Shown here: in pieces, positions 20,800 to 30,709 of the stretch
How the letters are laid out: each line of letters begins with the position of its first letter
Position numbering within the stretch: the first letter of the stretch is position 1
Translations under genes and position numbers: made by a program
Origin: Roseiarcus sp963783175
GTDB lineage: Bacteria; Pseudomonadota; Alphaproteobacteria; Rhizobiales; Beijerinckiaceae
Direction: 5' to 3'
Length of the DNA: 64,000 nucleotides
Assembly: GCA_963783175.1 (NCBI GenBank)
Contig: CAWANG010000002.1
Coordinates: 62,001-126,000, forward strand
Notes under the pieces: model-generated
The model's input: the letters and a program-made list of their open reading frames with translations, nothing else
The model's database searches: none
Told to the model about the DNA's origin: nothing

Positions 20800-20898
20800 T
20801 TTCTGCCTCCGAGAGTTGACCTGCGCCCGACCGGACGCCGAAACCAAACCACCCCGAGCGCTACGCTTGCCGGTCGACCGGTAACACTTGCCATTCAA

Positions 20899-21320
20899 GC
20901 TTTATTCAATTCGGAGCGAAATCTACCGGCAGTCGCCGGAACAGAAGAATTTCGCGAAGTTCTGCGGGGTCGCGCGCTTGCCGGCCGGGCTACGGCGAAA
21001 TCCTCGATGGGTCGATGTTTTTCGCGTCCCGATGTTGATTCTACGGATGGGACTGTCTCGCGGATCACAATGCGAGTTCTATGGCGGCCCTCGCCCGCCC
21101 GTCCAATTCGGGAAGCGCCTTTCCGCAGCCTCCTTTTGTCGAAGGAAGCATTCTCACCGCGCGTCCTCGGCGCGTCAAACCAAATTCGGCCGTGGCGGCT
21201 CGACCCCGGGCCGCCGACGTTCGTCCGATGTCAATCCGCAATCACCGCCGGCCGGCCAAAGCGCTTGATATCCGGCGGCAAATCGCTACGGTGCCGCGAT
21301 GCTGGGGAGGGGCAAGACCC
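20899..21320. other. intergenic region without a supportable gene
   Basis: The stretch between the exported protein gene and the DUF4239-like gene has open frames but none with family features or a good start. I see no repeats or hairpins of note. It presumably carries the promoters of both divergent neighbours. Confidence 0.5.
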
Positions 21321-22016
21321 ATGAACATTGTGCTGATTTCGATCGTCATTTTCCTTTTGACGATGGCCGCCGGCTATGCCGGTTTGCAGGTGCAGGGGCG
21401 CCTTTCGGCGGATCACAAATCGGGCGATTCGCGCGGCGTGGTTGGTCAGGTCGCAGGACTGGTCAGCCTGCTCCTGGCGCTGGTCCTCGGAACGTTGATC
21501 GGCGTCAGTTTCGCCTATTTCTCGACCCAGAAGACCGAACTCGAAGGGTTTTCCGCCCAGATCCTGCGGCTCGATCAGGCGCTCGGGCAATATGGGCCGG
21601 AAACCAAGCCGCTGCGCGACAAAATCAAGGCCGGAATCGTCAAAGCCTACGAGACCTTCTGGGGCGGCGGAGAACCCGATTCCAATGCGCTCTCGGTCGA
21701 AGCCCCATTGGCGAACGCGCAGGGCATCAGCGACTTTCTCGCCACGCTTAAACCGACGACGGACGCTCAGAAAGCGGCGCTGGCGACGGCGAACACCTAC
21801 GCCAGCATGGTCGAGCAGTCGCGGCTCCTGATGTCGCTGCAGGTGGCGAGCCACCCTGTGTCCTGGGTCCTCGTGGCGGTCCTGGTGTTCTGGACGGTGG
21901 CGCTTTTTTTCGGCATCGGCCTCTACGCGCCTCAGAACGCCCTCGTCATGGCTGCGATCGCGTTCGGCGCGGCGTCGATCGCCTTCGCGATCTTCCTTAT
22001 CCTCGAGCTCGGCTAG
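21321..22016 (+). CDS. DUF4239-like membrane protein with an early in-frame amber stop
   Basis: 231 residues from ATG 21321 (MNIVLISIVIFLLTMAAGYAGL). Four membrane helices are seen: one at the N-terminus, VVGQVAGLVSLLLALVLGTLIGVSFAYF, WVLVAVLVFWTVALFFGIGLY and a C-terminal pair ending AIAFAIFLILELG. Between them is a soluble segment with YETFWGG. This is the layout of bestrophin-like DUF4239 proteins, of unknown function. The frame stops at TAG 22014-22016, yet the next 22 codons in the same frame read PYTGLFKVSPAALEQTIQYIDK and end at a second TAG (22083-22085), which is the normal C-terminus of the family. The first TAG is therefore a premature stop, a base error, or a recoded codon. Confidence 0.75.
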   Translation: MNIVLISIVIFLLTMAAGYAGLQVQGRLSADHKSGDSRGVVGQVAGLVSLLLALVLGTLIGVSFAYFSTQKTELEGFSAQILRLDQALGQYGPETKPLRDKIKAGIVKAYETFWGGGEPDSNALSVEAPLANAQGISDFLATLKPTTDAQKAALATANTYASMVEQSRLLMSLQVASHPVSWVLVAVLVFWTVALFFGIGLYAPQNALVMAAIAFGAASIAFAIFLILELG

Positions 22017-22102
22017 CCCTACACCGGCCTGTTCAAGGTGTCGCCGGCCGCGCTCGAGCAGACGATCCAGTACATCGACAAGTAGCCGCGCCGCGATCCT
22101 GC

Positions 22103-22690
22103 TCAGCCGCTCGCCCCGCAGCCGACGCGGGTGTGGACCTCGGTGGTCATGGCGTCGATCCGCTCGACGAGGGTCCTGACCGTCTGGGTGAGCTCGGTGT
22201 TTTGCTTGAGCAGGGTCTCAACGCGCTCGGTGAGCGTGGTGTTCTGCTGCATCATTTCGATCAACATTCCGGACTGCTGCTGCAACTGCGTGCGGCGCGC
22301 ATCGGTGATCTGATGAAGCTCTTCGCGATGCTGGGCGTCGGCGATGCTGTTAGCCTTGTCACGGTCGGCTTGACGCGTCTGCGCCAGAAGGATCAGGGGC
22401 GCGGCATAGGCGGCCTGCAGCGAGAAGGCGAGATTGAGCAGAATGAAGGGATAGACGTCGAACTGCGTCCAGCCGATCACGTTGACCCAGATCCATACCG
22501 CCACGATGATCGTCTGGGCGATCAGAAACGTCGGCGTGCCGAAGAAGCGGGCGAAATCCTCCGCCTTCTTGCCGAACAAATCGTTTCCGAAGGCCGATTC
22601 GAGGGCGGCGTGCGGCAGGTGAAATCTTCGCGCCCGCGCCGCATCGGCCGGTTCTTGTCCCGCGCTCACCGGTTCTTGTCCCGCGCTCAT
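22103..22690 (-). CDS. DUF1003 membrane protein
   Basis: 195 residues. After a short N-terminus with a duplicated SAGQEP unit comes RFHLPHAALESAFGNDLFGKKAEDFARFFGTPTFL, then two membrane helices (LIAQTIIVAVWIWVNVIGW and YPFILLNLAFSLQAAYAAPLILL) and a long charged coiled coil (QTRQADRDKANSIADAQHREEL... MMQQNTTLTERVETLL). FDVYPFILLNLAFSLQAAYAAPLI is the DUF1003 signature. Function is unknown; some members are annotated as cyclic-nucleotide-regulated membrane proteins. It is convergent with the DUF4239-like gene, whose second stop is 17 bases away. Confidence 0.85.
   Translation of the reverse strand: MSAGQEPVSAGQEPADAARARRFHLPHAALESAFGNDLFGKKAEDFARFFGTPTFLIAQTIIVAVWIWVNVIGWTQFDVYPFILLNLAFSLQAAYAAPLILLAQTRQADRDKANSIADAQHREELHQITDARRTQLQQQSGMLIEMMQQNTTLTERVETLLKQNTELTQTVRTLVERIDAMTTEVHTRVGCGASG
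22648..22689 (+). repeat. exact 21-bp tandem duplication in the DUF1003 gene start
   Basis: CCGGTTCTTGTCCCGCGCTCA occurs twice head to tail (22648-22668 and 22669-22689). On the minus strand it encodes the doubled SAGQEPx heptapeptide at the N-terminus, in frame. Confidence 0.9.
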
Positions 22691-23007
22691 CAGCCCCTCC
22701 CTCGCAATTCCAGCCGCGATATGCGCCCCGTGTCCAACCTATCGCTTCGATGCGACAGGAGTCAGAACGAATTTCGGCAGCATATGCGGCCACTCTCGAC
22801 AGAGAAAGCGGCAAGCTTGCATTGCAGCGCGGGGCGGCGCGGGTTGGCGGGCGGGGTCGCCTTGCGAAGCGGCGAGCGAACCGCTATGGTCAAATTCCAC
22901 CGAAATAATAGATAATAAAATGCGGATAACAAAGTTAGTTGGTATTGTTAAGCAGCGCCCCGGTTCTGAGGACTGGCGATGCGGGCGACAACGCGAGGGA
23001 GGAAACG
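22691..23007. other. intergenic region upstream of metY
   Basis: No gene. The part 22880-22960 is notably AT-rich (TAATAGATAATAAAATGCGG...) for this genome and is the likely promoter region of metY. I looked for SAM riboswitch cores, expected before methionine genes in this class, and did not see one. GAGGGAGGAAACG just before 23008 contains a strong RBS. Confidence 0.5.
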
Positions 23008-24294
23008 ATGTCCTTGAAGCCTGAAACGCTGGCGCTTCACGCCGGTTGGCGCGCCGATCCTGCGACCGGCGCGGTCGCGGTGCCGATCTATCAGACCACC
23101 TCCTACCAGTTCCAGAGCGCCGAGCACGCCGCCAACCTGTTCGCGCTCAAGGAGCTCGGCAACATCTATACCCGGATCATGAACCCGACCAACGACGTGC
23201 TCGAGAAGCGCATCGCCGCACTCGAGGGCGGCGTCGCGGCGCTCGCGCTCTCGAGCGGCCAGGCGGCTTCGGCCTTTGCGATCCAGAACCTCGCGCGCGC
23301 GGGCGACAACGTCGTCTCCTCGACCGACCTCTATGGCGGCACCTGGAACCTTTTCGCCAACACGATGAAGGACCAGGGGATCGAGGTGCGCTTCGTCGAT
23401 CCGGTCGACCCGGAGAATTTCCGCAAGGCGACCGACGGGCGCACCCGCGCCTATTATGCCGAGACTTTGCCCAATCCGAAGCTGATCGTGTTCCCGATCG
23501 GCGAGGTTGCGGCGATCGGCCGTTCCTTCGGCGTGCCGCTGATCATGGACAACACCGCCGCGCCGATCCTGACCAGGCCCTTCGAACACGGCGCTGCCAT
23601 CGTTGTCTATTCTTCGACCAAATACCTCGGCGGCCACGGCACTTCGATCGGCGGCCTCATCGTCGACGGCGGCAACTTCCCGTGGGACGAGCACAAGGAG
23701 CGCCAGCCCGCGCTCAACACGCCCGATCCGAGCTACCACGGCGCGGTATGGAGCGAAGCGGCCAAGCCGCTCGGGCCGATCGCCTACATCCTCAAGGCTC
23801 GCACGACCCTGTTGCGCGACCTCGGCTCCTGCATGTCGCCGTTTAACGCCTTCCTCACGATCCAGGGCGTCGAGACGTTGCCGCTGCGTATCGAGCGCCA
23901 TTGCGCCAACACCTCCGCGGTCGCGGCTTGGCTCGCCAAGCAGCCCGAGGTCACGCAGGTGATCCATCCCTCGCATCAGAAGGGCGAGGCGAAGCGGCGG
24001 GCCGAGAAATATCTGCGCGGCGGGCAGGGCGGCCTGGTCGGCTTCGAGATCAAAGGCGGCAAGGAGGCCGGACGCAAGTTCATCGACGCGTTGAAGCTGC
24101 TCTATCACGTCGCCAACATCGGCGATGCGCGCTCGCTCGCCATCCATCCGGCGACCACCACCCATTCGCAGCTCACGACCGAAGAACAATTCGCGACCGG
24201 CGTGACCGAAAGTTACGTCCGGCTGTCGATCGGAATCGAGCATATCGACGATATCCTCGCCGATCTCGATCAGGCGCTGAAGGCGGCGGCGTGA
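23008..24294 (+). CDS. metY: O-acetylhomoserine aminocarboxypropyltransferase (sulfhydrylase)
   Basis: PLP enzyme that makes homocysteine (or methionine) from O-acetylhomoserine and sulfide or methanethiol. 428 residues from ATG 23008 with GGAGGAAACG upstream. Features: HAGWRADPATGAVAVPIYQTTSY at the N-terminus, LSSGQAASAFAIQNL, the phosphate-binding STDLYGGTWNLF, and the Schiff-base Lys205 in VYSSTKYLGGHG. DARSLAIHPATTTHSQL near the end is characteristic of the long MetY subgroup rather than MetB/MetC, and the length (430) agrees. Full and intact. Confidence 0.93.
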   Translation: MSLKPETLALHAGWRADPATGAVAVPIYQTTSYQFQSAEHAANLFALKELGNIYTRIMNPTNDVLEKRIAALEGGVAALALSSGQAASAFAIQNLARAGDNVVSSTDLYGGTWNLFANTMKDQGIEVRFVDPVDPENFRKATDGRTRAYYAETLPNPKLIVFPIGEVAAIGRSFGVPLIMDNTAAPILTRPFEHGAAIVVYSSTKYLGGHGTSIGGLIVDGGNFPWDEHKERQPALNTPDPSYHGAVWSEAAKPLGPIAYILKARTTLLRDLGSCMSPFNAFLTIQGVETLPLRIERHCANTSAVAAWLAKQPEVTQVIHPSHQKGEAKRRAEKYLRGGQGGLVGFEIKGGKEAGRKFIDALKLLYHVANIGDARSLAIHPATTTHSQLTTEEQFATGVTESYVRLSIGIEHIDDILADLDQALKAAA

Positions 24295-24812
24295 CGCGAG
24301 GGGCCTGACCGGGCGCCGGAAGTTCTGGACGGCGGTTGCGGTCATCGTCGCAGCATCGGCGAGGCCGACCTATTCCAGCGCCGACGCGACGGGCGCGGAC
24401 GCCAACGAAGCAATGGGCAGCGCGGCCTGGAAGGCAATGGTCGCGTCCGTTCTCGGGGTCTGCTTCGACCGCGAAAATCCTGGCGGTCGGCTGCGCGATG
24501 ACATTCTCGGCCGCGGTTCGCGAACTGGATTTCCAAAAACGTTGCGATGGCGGCGGCGGCCGGAAAGCGAAAATGAAGAGGGTTCGCGGTAGCCTCTCGT
24601 TCGCGGCGTCAACACCGATTCATCCCGCCGCCGCAGCAAGGTTGCGACAATAAGCGGCGCCGCCGCAGGCGGGAATCTTGCCATGCGATACTTGCGGGTA
24701 TCAATGCGTCCGATCAGAACTCCGGCAGGCTTCTGAGTTGAGTCGATGTCGAGGCCGAGGGCCATGAACGGGGGGCCGCAGAAGCGCGAGCGCCGGCTCC
24801 GGGAGATTTCAT
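24295..24812. other. region without a confident gene
   Basis: One plus-strand frame contains KFWTAVAVIVAASARPTYSSADATG, which resembles a signal peptide, and runs on for about 90 residues from within the metY 3' end, but it lacks a good start codon and continues into Arg-rich sequence. It could be a small exported protein with a lost start. I see nothing else. Confidence 0.35.
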
Positions 24813-26591
24813 ATGTGCCGCGGATGTTTCAACCAGCTCTTTCTTCGCGATGAATTCCATTCGGGAATGGCTGGCCTGCTCGGCAAGGCGTCGGGCATGC
24901 CCAGCCGGCGGGCGTTCATGGCCTATTCGGTCGCCGCCGCCTCCGCGTTGACTGCCGCGGGCGCTACTCCCGCTTTCGCGGCGGACGAAGGCGCCGACCT
25001 CATTTTGCGCGGCGGGACGATCCGTCCGTTGGCGGGCGCGCCGGTCGCCTCTACCCTTGCGGTCAAGGCTGGCAAGGTGCTTGCGGTCGGCGACGAGAGC
25101 GCGCTCTCGGGACTTAAGACGGACAAAACTACGGTCGTCGATCTCGCCGGCCGCACGCTGCTGCCGGGCCTCATCGATCCGCACTGCCACACCATCCTTG
25201 CTTCGCTGATATTCGAACTGCTCGACGACGTCGGCTACGCCAAATATCCGACCCGCGAAAAGCTTGTCGCGCATCTGAAGCAGGAAGCGGTCGAGGCGCC
25301 GAAAGGGCAATGGATCGTTGGCTCCAATTTCGACAATCTTCTGCAGGGCGGGGATTTCACGCGGACGGAACTGGACGCGATCTCGACCGACCATCCGATT
25401 TTCGTCTGGTACACCAACGGGCACGACGCCTGCGTCAACAGCGAGGCATTGAAGATCGCTGGAATCCCCGAGGATATCGGCGATCTGCCGGGCGGCGGTC
25501 ACTTCGGCCGAGGCGCCGACGGGAAGCTCAATGGCATGGTTTACGAGGAAAGCGCGATGCTCAAATTCGCGGTGTACTTCCTCGGAAAGATCACGCCCGA
25601 AGTCGCGGCCAAGGCGGTCACGGATTTCTGCCGACATATGGGTTCCGTCGGTAACACAATGATGCACGAGCCGGGAACGATCCGCTCGGACTGGATCGAG
25701 CCGTTCGCAAAGCTCTCGAATGCCCTTGCCTGCCGCACGAGCGCGAGCGTGATGTTCGGCGACACGAAGGGCCTTACCCCCTTCCTCAGCCGTGGCCTCG
25801 GGAAGGGCGCGCCGGTCGGCGACTCCCTGTTCTCCCTCTATGGAGTAAAGATCGTCGGCGACGGGTCCAACCAGACCGAGACCGGAGCGCAGACCAAGCC
25901 GTATCTGAACTCGACCTCCAAGGGTTCGCCGAACTTCGACGCCGCCCAGATGAAACAGATGGTCGCCGAAGTGAAGGCCTTCGGCCTGCCGGTGCAGATC
26001 CACTGCAACGGCGACTACACAATCGACATCGCGCTCGACGCGATCGAGGCGGCCTACTCGGGCTCGACCGAGTACGGCGTCAACCGCATCGAGCACGCGA
26101 CGATGGCGCGCCCCGACCAGATTCTGCGCATGAAGGCGTTAAACGTGCAGCCGAGTTTCCTCATGAATCATGTGCGGTTCTACGGCGCGGCCTATCGTGA
26201 GCAGATCTTCGGCCCCGAACGCGCCGCCTTCATGGACCCCGCAGGGGCCTGTGTGAAAGCCGGCTTGCCCTTCACCCTGCACACCGACGGGCCCTGCTCG
26301 CCGCCGGGGCCGCTCGCGCTCATCAGCACGGCGGTGACGCGCCGTTGCATCATAGACAATTCCGTGGTCGGCCCCGATCAGGCCGTTTCGCTCGACGACG
26401 CGATCCGCGCAGTGACGGTCGACGCTGCCCGCCAGATCGGACAGGCCGACCGCCTCGGCTCGCTCGAAAAGGGCAAGGAGGCTGACTTCACGATCCTGGA
26501 AAGCGATCCCTACAAGACGAGCCCGGACGCGATCGCCGACATCAAGGTCAGCGAGACATGGGTGGCTGGCGGACGGAAGTTCGCGGCCTAA
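24813..26591 (+). CDS. Tat-exported metal-dependent amidohydrolase (YtcJ-like), paralogue A
   Basis: 592 residues. The start at 24813 gives MCRGCFNQLF, then a twin-arginine signal (SRRAFMAYSVAAASALTAAG) and an ALA-like cleavage before DEGADLILRGGTIRPL. The amidohydrolase barrel has the metal ligands HCH in LPGLIDPHCHT, later His in QIHCNGD and RIEHAT, and Asp in FTLHTDGPCSPPG. C-terminal beta segment EKGKEADFTILESDPYKTSPD. Members of this group hydrolyse amides, formamides or related bonds of small molecules; substrate unknown. The second copy at 45603 shares the MCRxC start and most blocks, which supports the early start codon. GGGAGA lies about 10 bases upstream. Confidence 0.85.
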   Translation: MCRGCFNQLFLRDEFHSGMAGLLGKASGMPSRRAFMAYSVAAASALTAAGATPAFAADEGADLILRGGTIRPLAGAPVASTLAVKAGKVLAVGDESALSGLKTDKTTVVDLAGRTLLPGLIDPHCHTILASLIFELLDDVGYAKYPTREKLVAHLKQEAVEAPKGQWIVGSNFDNLLQGGDFTRTELDAISTDHPIFVWYTNGHDACVNSEALKIAGIPEDIGDLPGGGHFGRGADGKLNGMVYEESAMLKFAVYFLGKITPEVAAKAVTDFCRHMGSVGNTMMHEPGTIRSDWIEPFAKLSNALACRTSASVMFGDTKGLTPFLSRGLGKGAPVGDSLFSLYGVKIVGDGSNQTETGAQTKPYLNSTSKGSPNFDAAQMKQMVAEVKAFGLPVQIHCNGDYTIDIALDAIEAAYSGSTEYGVNRIEHATMARPDQILRMKALNVQPSFLMNHVRFYGAAYREQIFGPERAAFMDPAGACVKAGLPFTLHTDGPCSPPGPLALISTAVTRRCIIDNSVVGPDQAVSLDDAIRAVTVDAARQIGQADRLGSLEKGKEADFTILESDPYKTSPDAIADIKVSETWVAGGRKFAA

Positions 26592-26646
26592 CCGACCGCC
26601 CGGCCGCGGATGGGGATGGCTGAATTCACGCGAGCTTTCCGCGGTT

Positions 26647-27126
26647 CTATCCCCGCTCGCGCATCAACCTCGACTTGTCGCGGCTCCAATCGCGCGCCTT
26701 CTCGGTCTCCCGCTTGTCGTGCAGCTTCTTGCCCCGCCCGAGCGCGATGGCGATCTTGGCCCTGCCTTTGGCGTTAAAGTAGATTCTTAACGGCACGATC
26801 GTCATGCCTTCGCGTTCCACGCCCTTGGCCAGTTTGGCAATTTCCTTAGCGTGCAGAAGGAGTTTGCGCGGCCTCTTCGGCTCGTGGTTGAAGCGGTTCG
26901 CCTGGAGATATTCCGGGATGTTGGCGTTGTAGAGCATCACTTCGCCATTGCGGTCGACGGCGGCGTAGCTCTCCGCGACCGTCGCCTTGCCGCCGCGCAG
27001 CGACTTGACCTCCGGACCGGTCAGCATGAGGCCGGCCTCGAACGTCTCCCCGATCTCATAGTCGAAGCGGGCGCGCCGGTTGTCAGCGACCACCTTGAAG
27101 TTCGGCTTCTCCTTGTCGGCCGTCAT
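26647..27126 (-). CDS. smpB: SsrA-binding protein
   Basis: 159 residues. SmpB binds tmRNA and delivers it to stalled ribosomes for trans-translation. The sequence has the family blocks NRRARFDYEIGETFEAGLMLTGPEVKSLRGGK, AESYAAV, NANIPEYLQANRFNHEPKRPRKLLLH, MTIVPLRIYFNAKGRAKIAIALGRGKKLHDKRE and the basic tail SRDKSRLMRERG that enters the decoding centre. It lies just downstream of dapA (13 bases), the normal order in this bacterial order. Confidence 0.95.
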   Translation of the reverse strand: MTADKEKPNFKVVADNRRARFDYEIGETFEAGLMLTGPEVKSLRGGKATVAESYAAVDRNGEVMLYNANIPEYLQANRFNHEPKRPRKLLLHAKEIAKLAKGVEREGMTIVPLRIYFNAKGRAKIAIALGRGKKLHDKRETEKARDWSRDKSRLMRERG

Positions 27127-27139
27127 GGCGCCTGCTCCC

Positions 27140-28036
27140 TCAAGCGTTGAGCAGGCCCGCGTGCACCATGGCGCGCCGGATCAGCGCTTCGGTCGCCTCG
27201 CTGACCGGAAGGAGCGGCAAGCGAGTCTCGGCGCGCGCTCGCCCGAGCAGGCTTAGCGCATATTTCGCCCCATTGACGCCGGGCTCGGCGAAGATCGCCA
27301 CGTGGAGTGGCGCCAGGCGATCCTGGATCTTCAACGCGTGATCCCAATCGCCCTTGAACGTCGCCTCCATCAATTCCGCGCAGGGCGCAGGCGCGATATT
27401 CGCCGTCACCGAAATGCAGCCGTGTCCGCCTGCGGCCATCGCCGCCAGCGCCGTCATGTCTTCGCCAGAAAGTTGAATAAACTCCGGCCCCATCGCATGT
27501 CGCTGCCGCGACACGCGCCCCACGTCGCCCGTCGCGTCCTTGACGCCGACGATATTGGGAAGCTCGGAAAGCCGCTTCATCGTGTCGACCGACATATCGA
27601 CCACGCTCCGCGGAGGGATGTTGTAGATGAGGATCGGAATTCCGACTGCGTCGTTGACGGCCTTGAAGTGCTGGTAGAGGCCTTCCTGGGTCGGCTTGTT
27701 GTAGTACGGCGTGACGACGAGCACGGCGTCGGCGCCGCTTTGCTCAGCGTGGCGGGCAAGTTCGATCGCCTCCGCCGTGTTGTTGGAGCCTGCGCCGGCG
27801 ATCACCGGAACCCGGCCACGCGCCTCGTCAATGCAGATGTCGACGGCGCGGCGGTGCTCCTCGTGCGTGAGCGTCGGGCTCTCGCCGGTCGTTCCGACCG
27901 GCACGAGCCCATGCGAGCCCGAGTTGATTTGCCAGTCGATCAACGCGCGGTAGGCCGGCTCGTCGATCTTGCCGTCTTTGAACGGGGTGACCAGCGCCGG
28001 CATCGATCCGTGAAACTTCGCCCGCTTTTCCATCAT
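27140..28036 (-). CDS. dapA: 4-hydroxy-tetrahydrodipicolinate synthase
   Basis: DapA condenses pyruvate with aspartate semialdehyde in lysine and peptidoglycan precursor synthesis. From MEKRAKFHGS the protein is about 297 residues. It has GLVPVGTTGESPTLTHEEH (pyruvate-binding TTGE), VIAGAGSNNTAEAI, the catalytic Tyr137 in ILIYNIPPRSV and the Schiff-base Lys165 in IVGVKDATGD. The tandem ATG (28034-28036 and 28031-28033) makes the start ambiguous by one codon; a further upstream start at 28096 adds unconserved sequence. Probably cotranscribed with smpB and divergent from the lytic transglycosylase. Confidence 0.94.
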   Translation of the reverse strand: MMEKRAKFHGSMPALVTPFKDGKIDEPAYRALIDWQINSGSHGLVPVGTTGESPTLTHEEHRRAVDICIDEARGRVPVIAGAGSNNTAEAIELARHAEQSGADAVLVVTPYYNKPTQEGLYQHFKAVNDAVGIPILIYNIPPRSVVDMSVDTMKRLSELPNIVGVKDATGDVGRVSRQRHAMGPEFIQLSGEDMTALAAMAAGGHGCISVTANIAPAPCAELMEATFKGDWDHALKIQDRLAPLHVAIFAEPGVNGAKYALSLLGRARAETRLPLLPVSEATEALIRRAMVHAGLLNA

Positions 28037-28197
28037 CCGCGCCCAGTTCGTTCCGCGCCCACCCGATCCATGGCCTCGGCGCGCTTCCGGACACATAGCT
28101 CCGGCGCGCCGCAGGCGAAAGAGGCAAGCCGCCGGGCGGCAAAGTTTAAATGTTGGTCAGCAAAGTTGGTCCATCCTCGTCGAAGAGGACTGGACCC

Positions 28198-30583
28198 ATG
28201 AGGATCTTATCCGCGCCTTTTACTGAGCACATGCGGGGCCGCCTGCCTGATTGCGTTCAGCCCTGGAGGGCGCCGCCCGCCTGCCGAGGTCGCGGCGTTC
28301 GATCAGAGCGCGGTCGGTTCCGAGGGCGCGCGCGTCGGCGCGCCCTCGCCCCTGCATGCAGCCGACGCCGGCGCGCGGCTGACCGCCGCGAGCGAGCGCG
28401 CCGATGGCACCGCTCCCGCGGCCACCGCCTCGCTCGCCGCCATCCGCCCCCCGCCGCCCGACGAAGCCTTGAACCGCTCGGTCCCGCCGCGCGCGGTTGG
28501 CCTCAGCTCGGCTTGCTGCGTCGGCCCGGAAACTGGCGCCAACCCCTCGCCGCTGCCCAACGAGGTTGCGAGAAGCGATCGGGACCTCGCGGTCCAATTC
28601 GCTTACGCCGACGTCCCGGGCGCCCCGCCCGTGGTCGGCGCGCTCTCGGCGATCGCGCCGGCCACGCCCGCGACGACAACGCCCGGGCCGGCCTTGCCGG
28701 CGCCGCCGCCGCGCGGTTCGGAGGCCGTGATCTTGTACAATAAGGGCGACGCTGCGGGCCTGGCGGCGCTCGCCCAGGCGGCCGACGACCAGGCCGGGCG
28801 ATCGGCGCTGGAATGGGCGTCCCTGCGCGCCAACCCCCGTCCGTCCTTCGCGGCGCTCGGCGCCTTCCTCGAGGCCCATCCGACCTGGCCGAGCCGCGAC
28901 TGGGTTCGCGACCGGCAGGAAGCCGAACTCGCTGCGCATCCCGAGGCTCCGGCAACGGTCGCCGAGTTTTTCGCCGGCCGGGCCCCGCAAACGAGCGCTG
29001 GAAAGTACGCCGCAGCGCGCGCGGCGAAGGCGATGGGGCGCAACGACGAGGCCGCGCGAATCATTCGGTCTTTGTGGCGCGACGGGAATTTCGACGGCCT
29101 GACCGAGAGCGTCATCTTGCGCGACTTCGGCGCTTCGCTTGCGAAGGCCGATCACAAATATCGCGCCGACCGCCTGGTCTATGACGGCTACCTTGGCGTC
29201 GCCACGCACGCCGCGGCGCTCGCCGGTCCCGACGTTCTGGCGCTGGCCGAGGCGCGCATCGAAGCGGCTCGCGCGCCGATGAGCGCCGCCCTTTTGAGGG
29301 CGGTTCCCCGGGCGCTCCGCGGTGATCCCGGCCTGTTGTTTTCCAGGATCCAGTACGCGCGCCGGGCCGGCCGCGTCTATGAGGCCGCGGTGCTTCTGAG
29401 CCTCGCCCCGCGCGATCGCGCCGCCTTGATCAGTCCCGACCGCTGGTGGAGCGAGCGCAAGATGGTCGCGAGCGCGCTGCTCGATCTCGGCGAGCCGCGG
29501 CTGGCGTATGAAGTCTGCGACCAGACGGTCCGGCCCGAGACATCCGAAGCCGAGGTCGACGCCGACTTCCACGCCGGCTGGATCGCCCTGCGCTTCCTCA
29601 ACGATCCGCCCTTGGCCGCCGAGCAATTCGCGCTCGCAGCCGAAGCCGCCGACGCTCCGCTCTCGATCGCCCGCGCCGCCTATTGGCAGGGTCGGGCGGC
29701 GGAGGCGATGGGCGGGTCCGAGGCGGCCAGCGGCTTCTACGAGCGAGCCGCGAGCGAACCGATCGCCTATTACGGCCAACTCGCGGCTCGGCGCCTCGGC
29801 CAGACTCGCCTCGCGCTGCGCGCGCCGAGATCGGCGGCGGAGGGCGATCGGCGCGAGGAGGCCGTCGGCGCGGTCGCGGCGCTCTACAGCGACGGGCTCG
29901 ACGATCTCGCGACCTCTCTCGCCTTCGACGCCGCCAGGCAGTGGCGGGACGAGTCGCAGATTGCCGCCATGGCGGAGGTCGTCAAGCGTTTTGGCGACGC
30001 AGGGACGCAAGTCCAGTTCGCCAAGCTCGCCCTCATCCGCGGTTACCCGTTTGACGCCATGGCGTTTCCGGCCACCGGGATGCCGGCCTTTCTCCCGCTT
30101 CCCCACTCCGCCGACCTGCCCACCGTCTACGCGGTCGCGCGGCAGGAGAGCGAATTCATCTGGCGCTCGTCGTCGTGGGCGGGCGCGAAAGGCCTTATGC
30201 AGATGCTTCCCTCGACCGCGGCCTTGACCGCGCGGCAGGCCGGCGTCGAGTTCGACTATGCCCGCCTCATCGTCGATCCGGCGTTCAACACCAAGCTCGG
30301 CGCCTTGCTCTTGGGTCAATTGATCGCGGACGAAAGCGGCTCGCGCGAACTCGCCTTCGCCGCCTACAACGCCGGTCCCCATCGGGTCACGCAATGGATC
30401 GCCGAGCACGGCGATCCGCGCGACGGAACCGCCGATCTCATCGACTGGATCGAGCGCATCCCGTTCGATGAAACGCGCGACTACGTCCAGCGGGTCAGCG
30501 AGAATCTCGGCGTCTATCGCCAACGCTTCGCCGATGAGCCCCCGGCCCCGGCGCCGGTTTCGGCGCGAATGGCGCGCGAATAG
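28198..30583 (+). CDS. slt: soluble lytic murein transglycosylase (Slt70 type), frameshift in signal peptide
   Basis: Periplasmic enzyme that cleaves glycan strands to 1,6-anhydromuropeptides. The clean frame begins without Met inside LLLSTCGAACLIAFSPGG, which looks like a signal peptide. The ATG at 28198 (MRILSA) is one frame away, so one extra base near 28213 probably broke it. A Pro/Ala-rich linker is followed by a long alpha-helical superhelix (SRIQYARRAGRVYEAAVLL, AAYWQGRAAEAMGG) and then the SLT domain: VYAVARQESEFIWRSSSWAGAKGLMQMLPSTA with the catalytic Glu in ESEF, NTKLGALLLGQLI, and AFAAYNAGPHRV. Without a start fix, the first in-frame start-like codon is the TTG at 28469. Confidence 0.88.
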
Positions 30584-30709
30584 TCCGTATTCCTGCGGCT
30601 GAGAGCGTAGTGGTCGGGGCAGCCCACGGCGAAAGATGTCATAAATTGGAACTTTTTGCGCCGTATTTCGTTTGGCGTTTGCGTTCCTACGATCGAGAAA
30701 GGACATAAC

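Noticed and set aside
22880..23007. SAM riboswitch upstream of metY
   Set aside because: The AT-rich leader does not show the conserved SAM-I or SAM-II core elements I looked for.
28220..30706. long minus-strand open frame of 828 codons opposite slt
   Set aside because: It is a GC-bias shadow: Arg/Gly-rich, no domain, and it covers a gene with clear SLT motifs.
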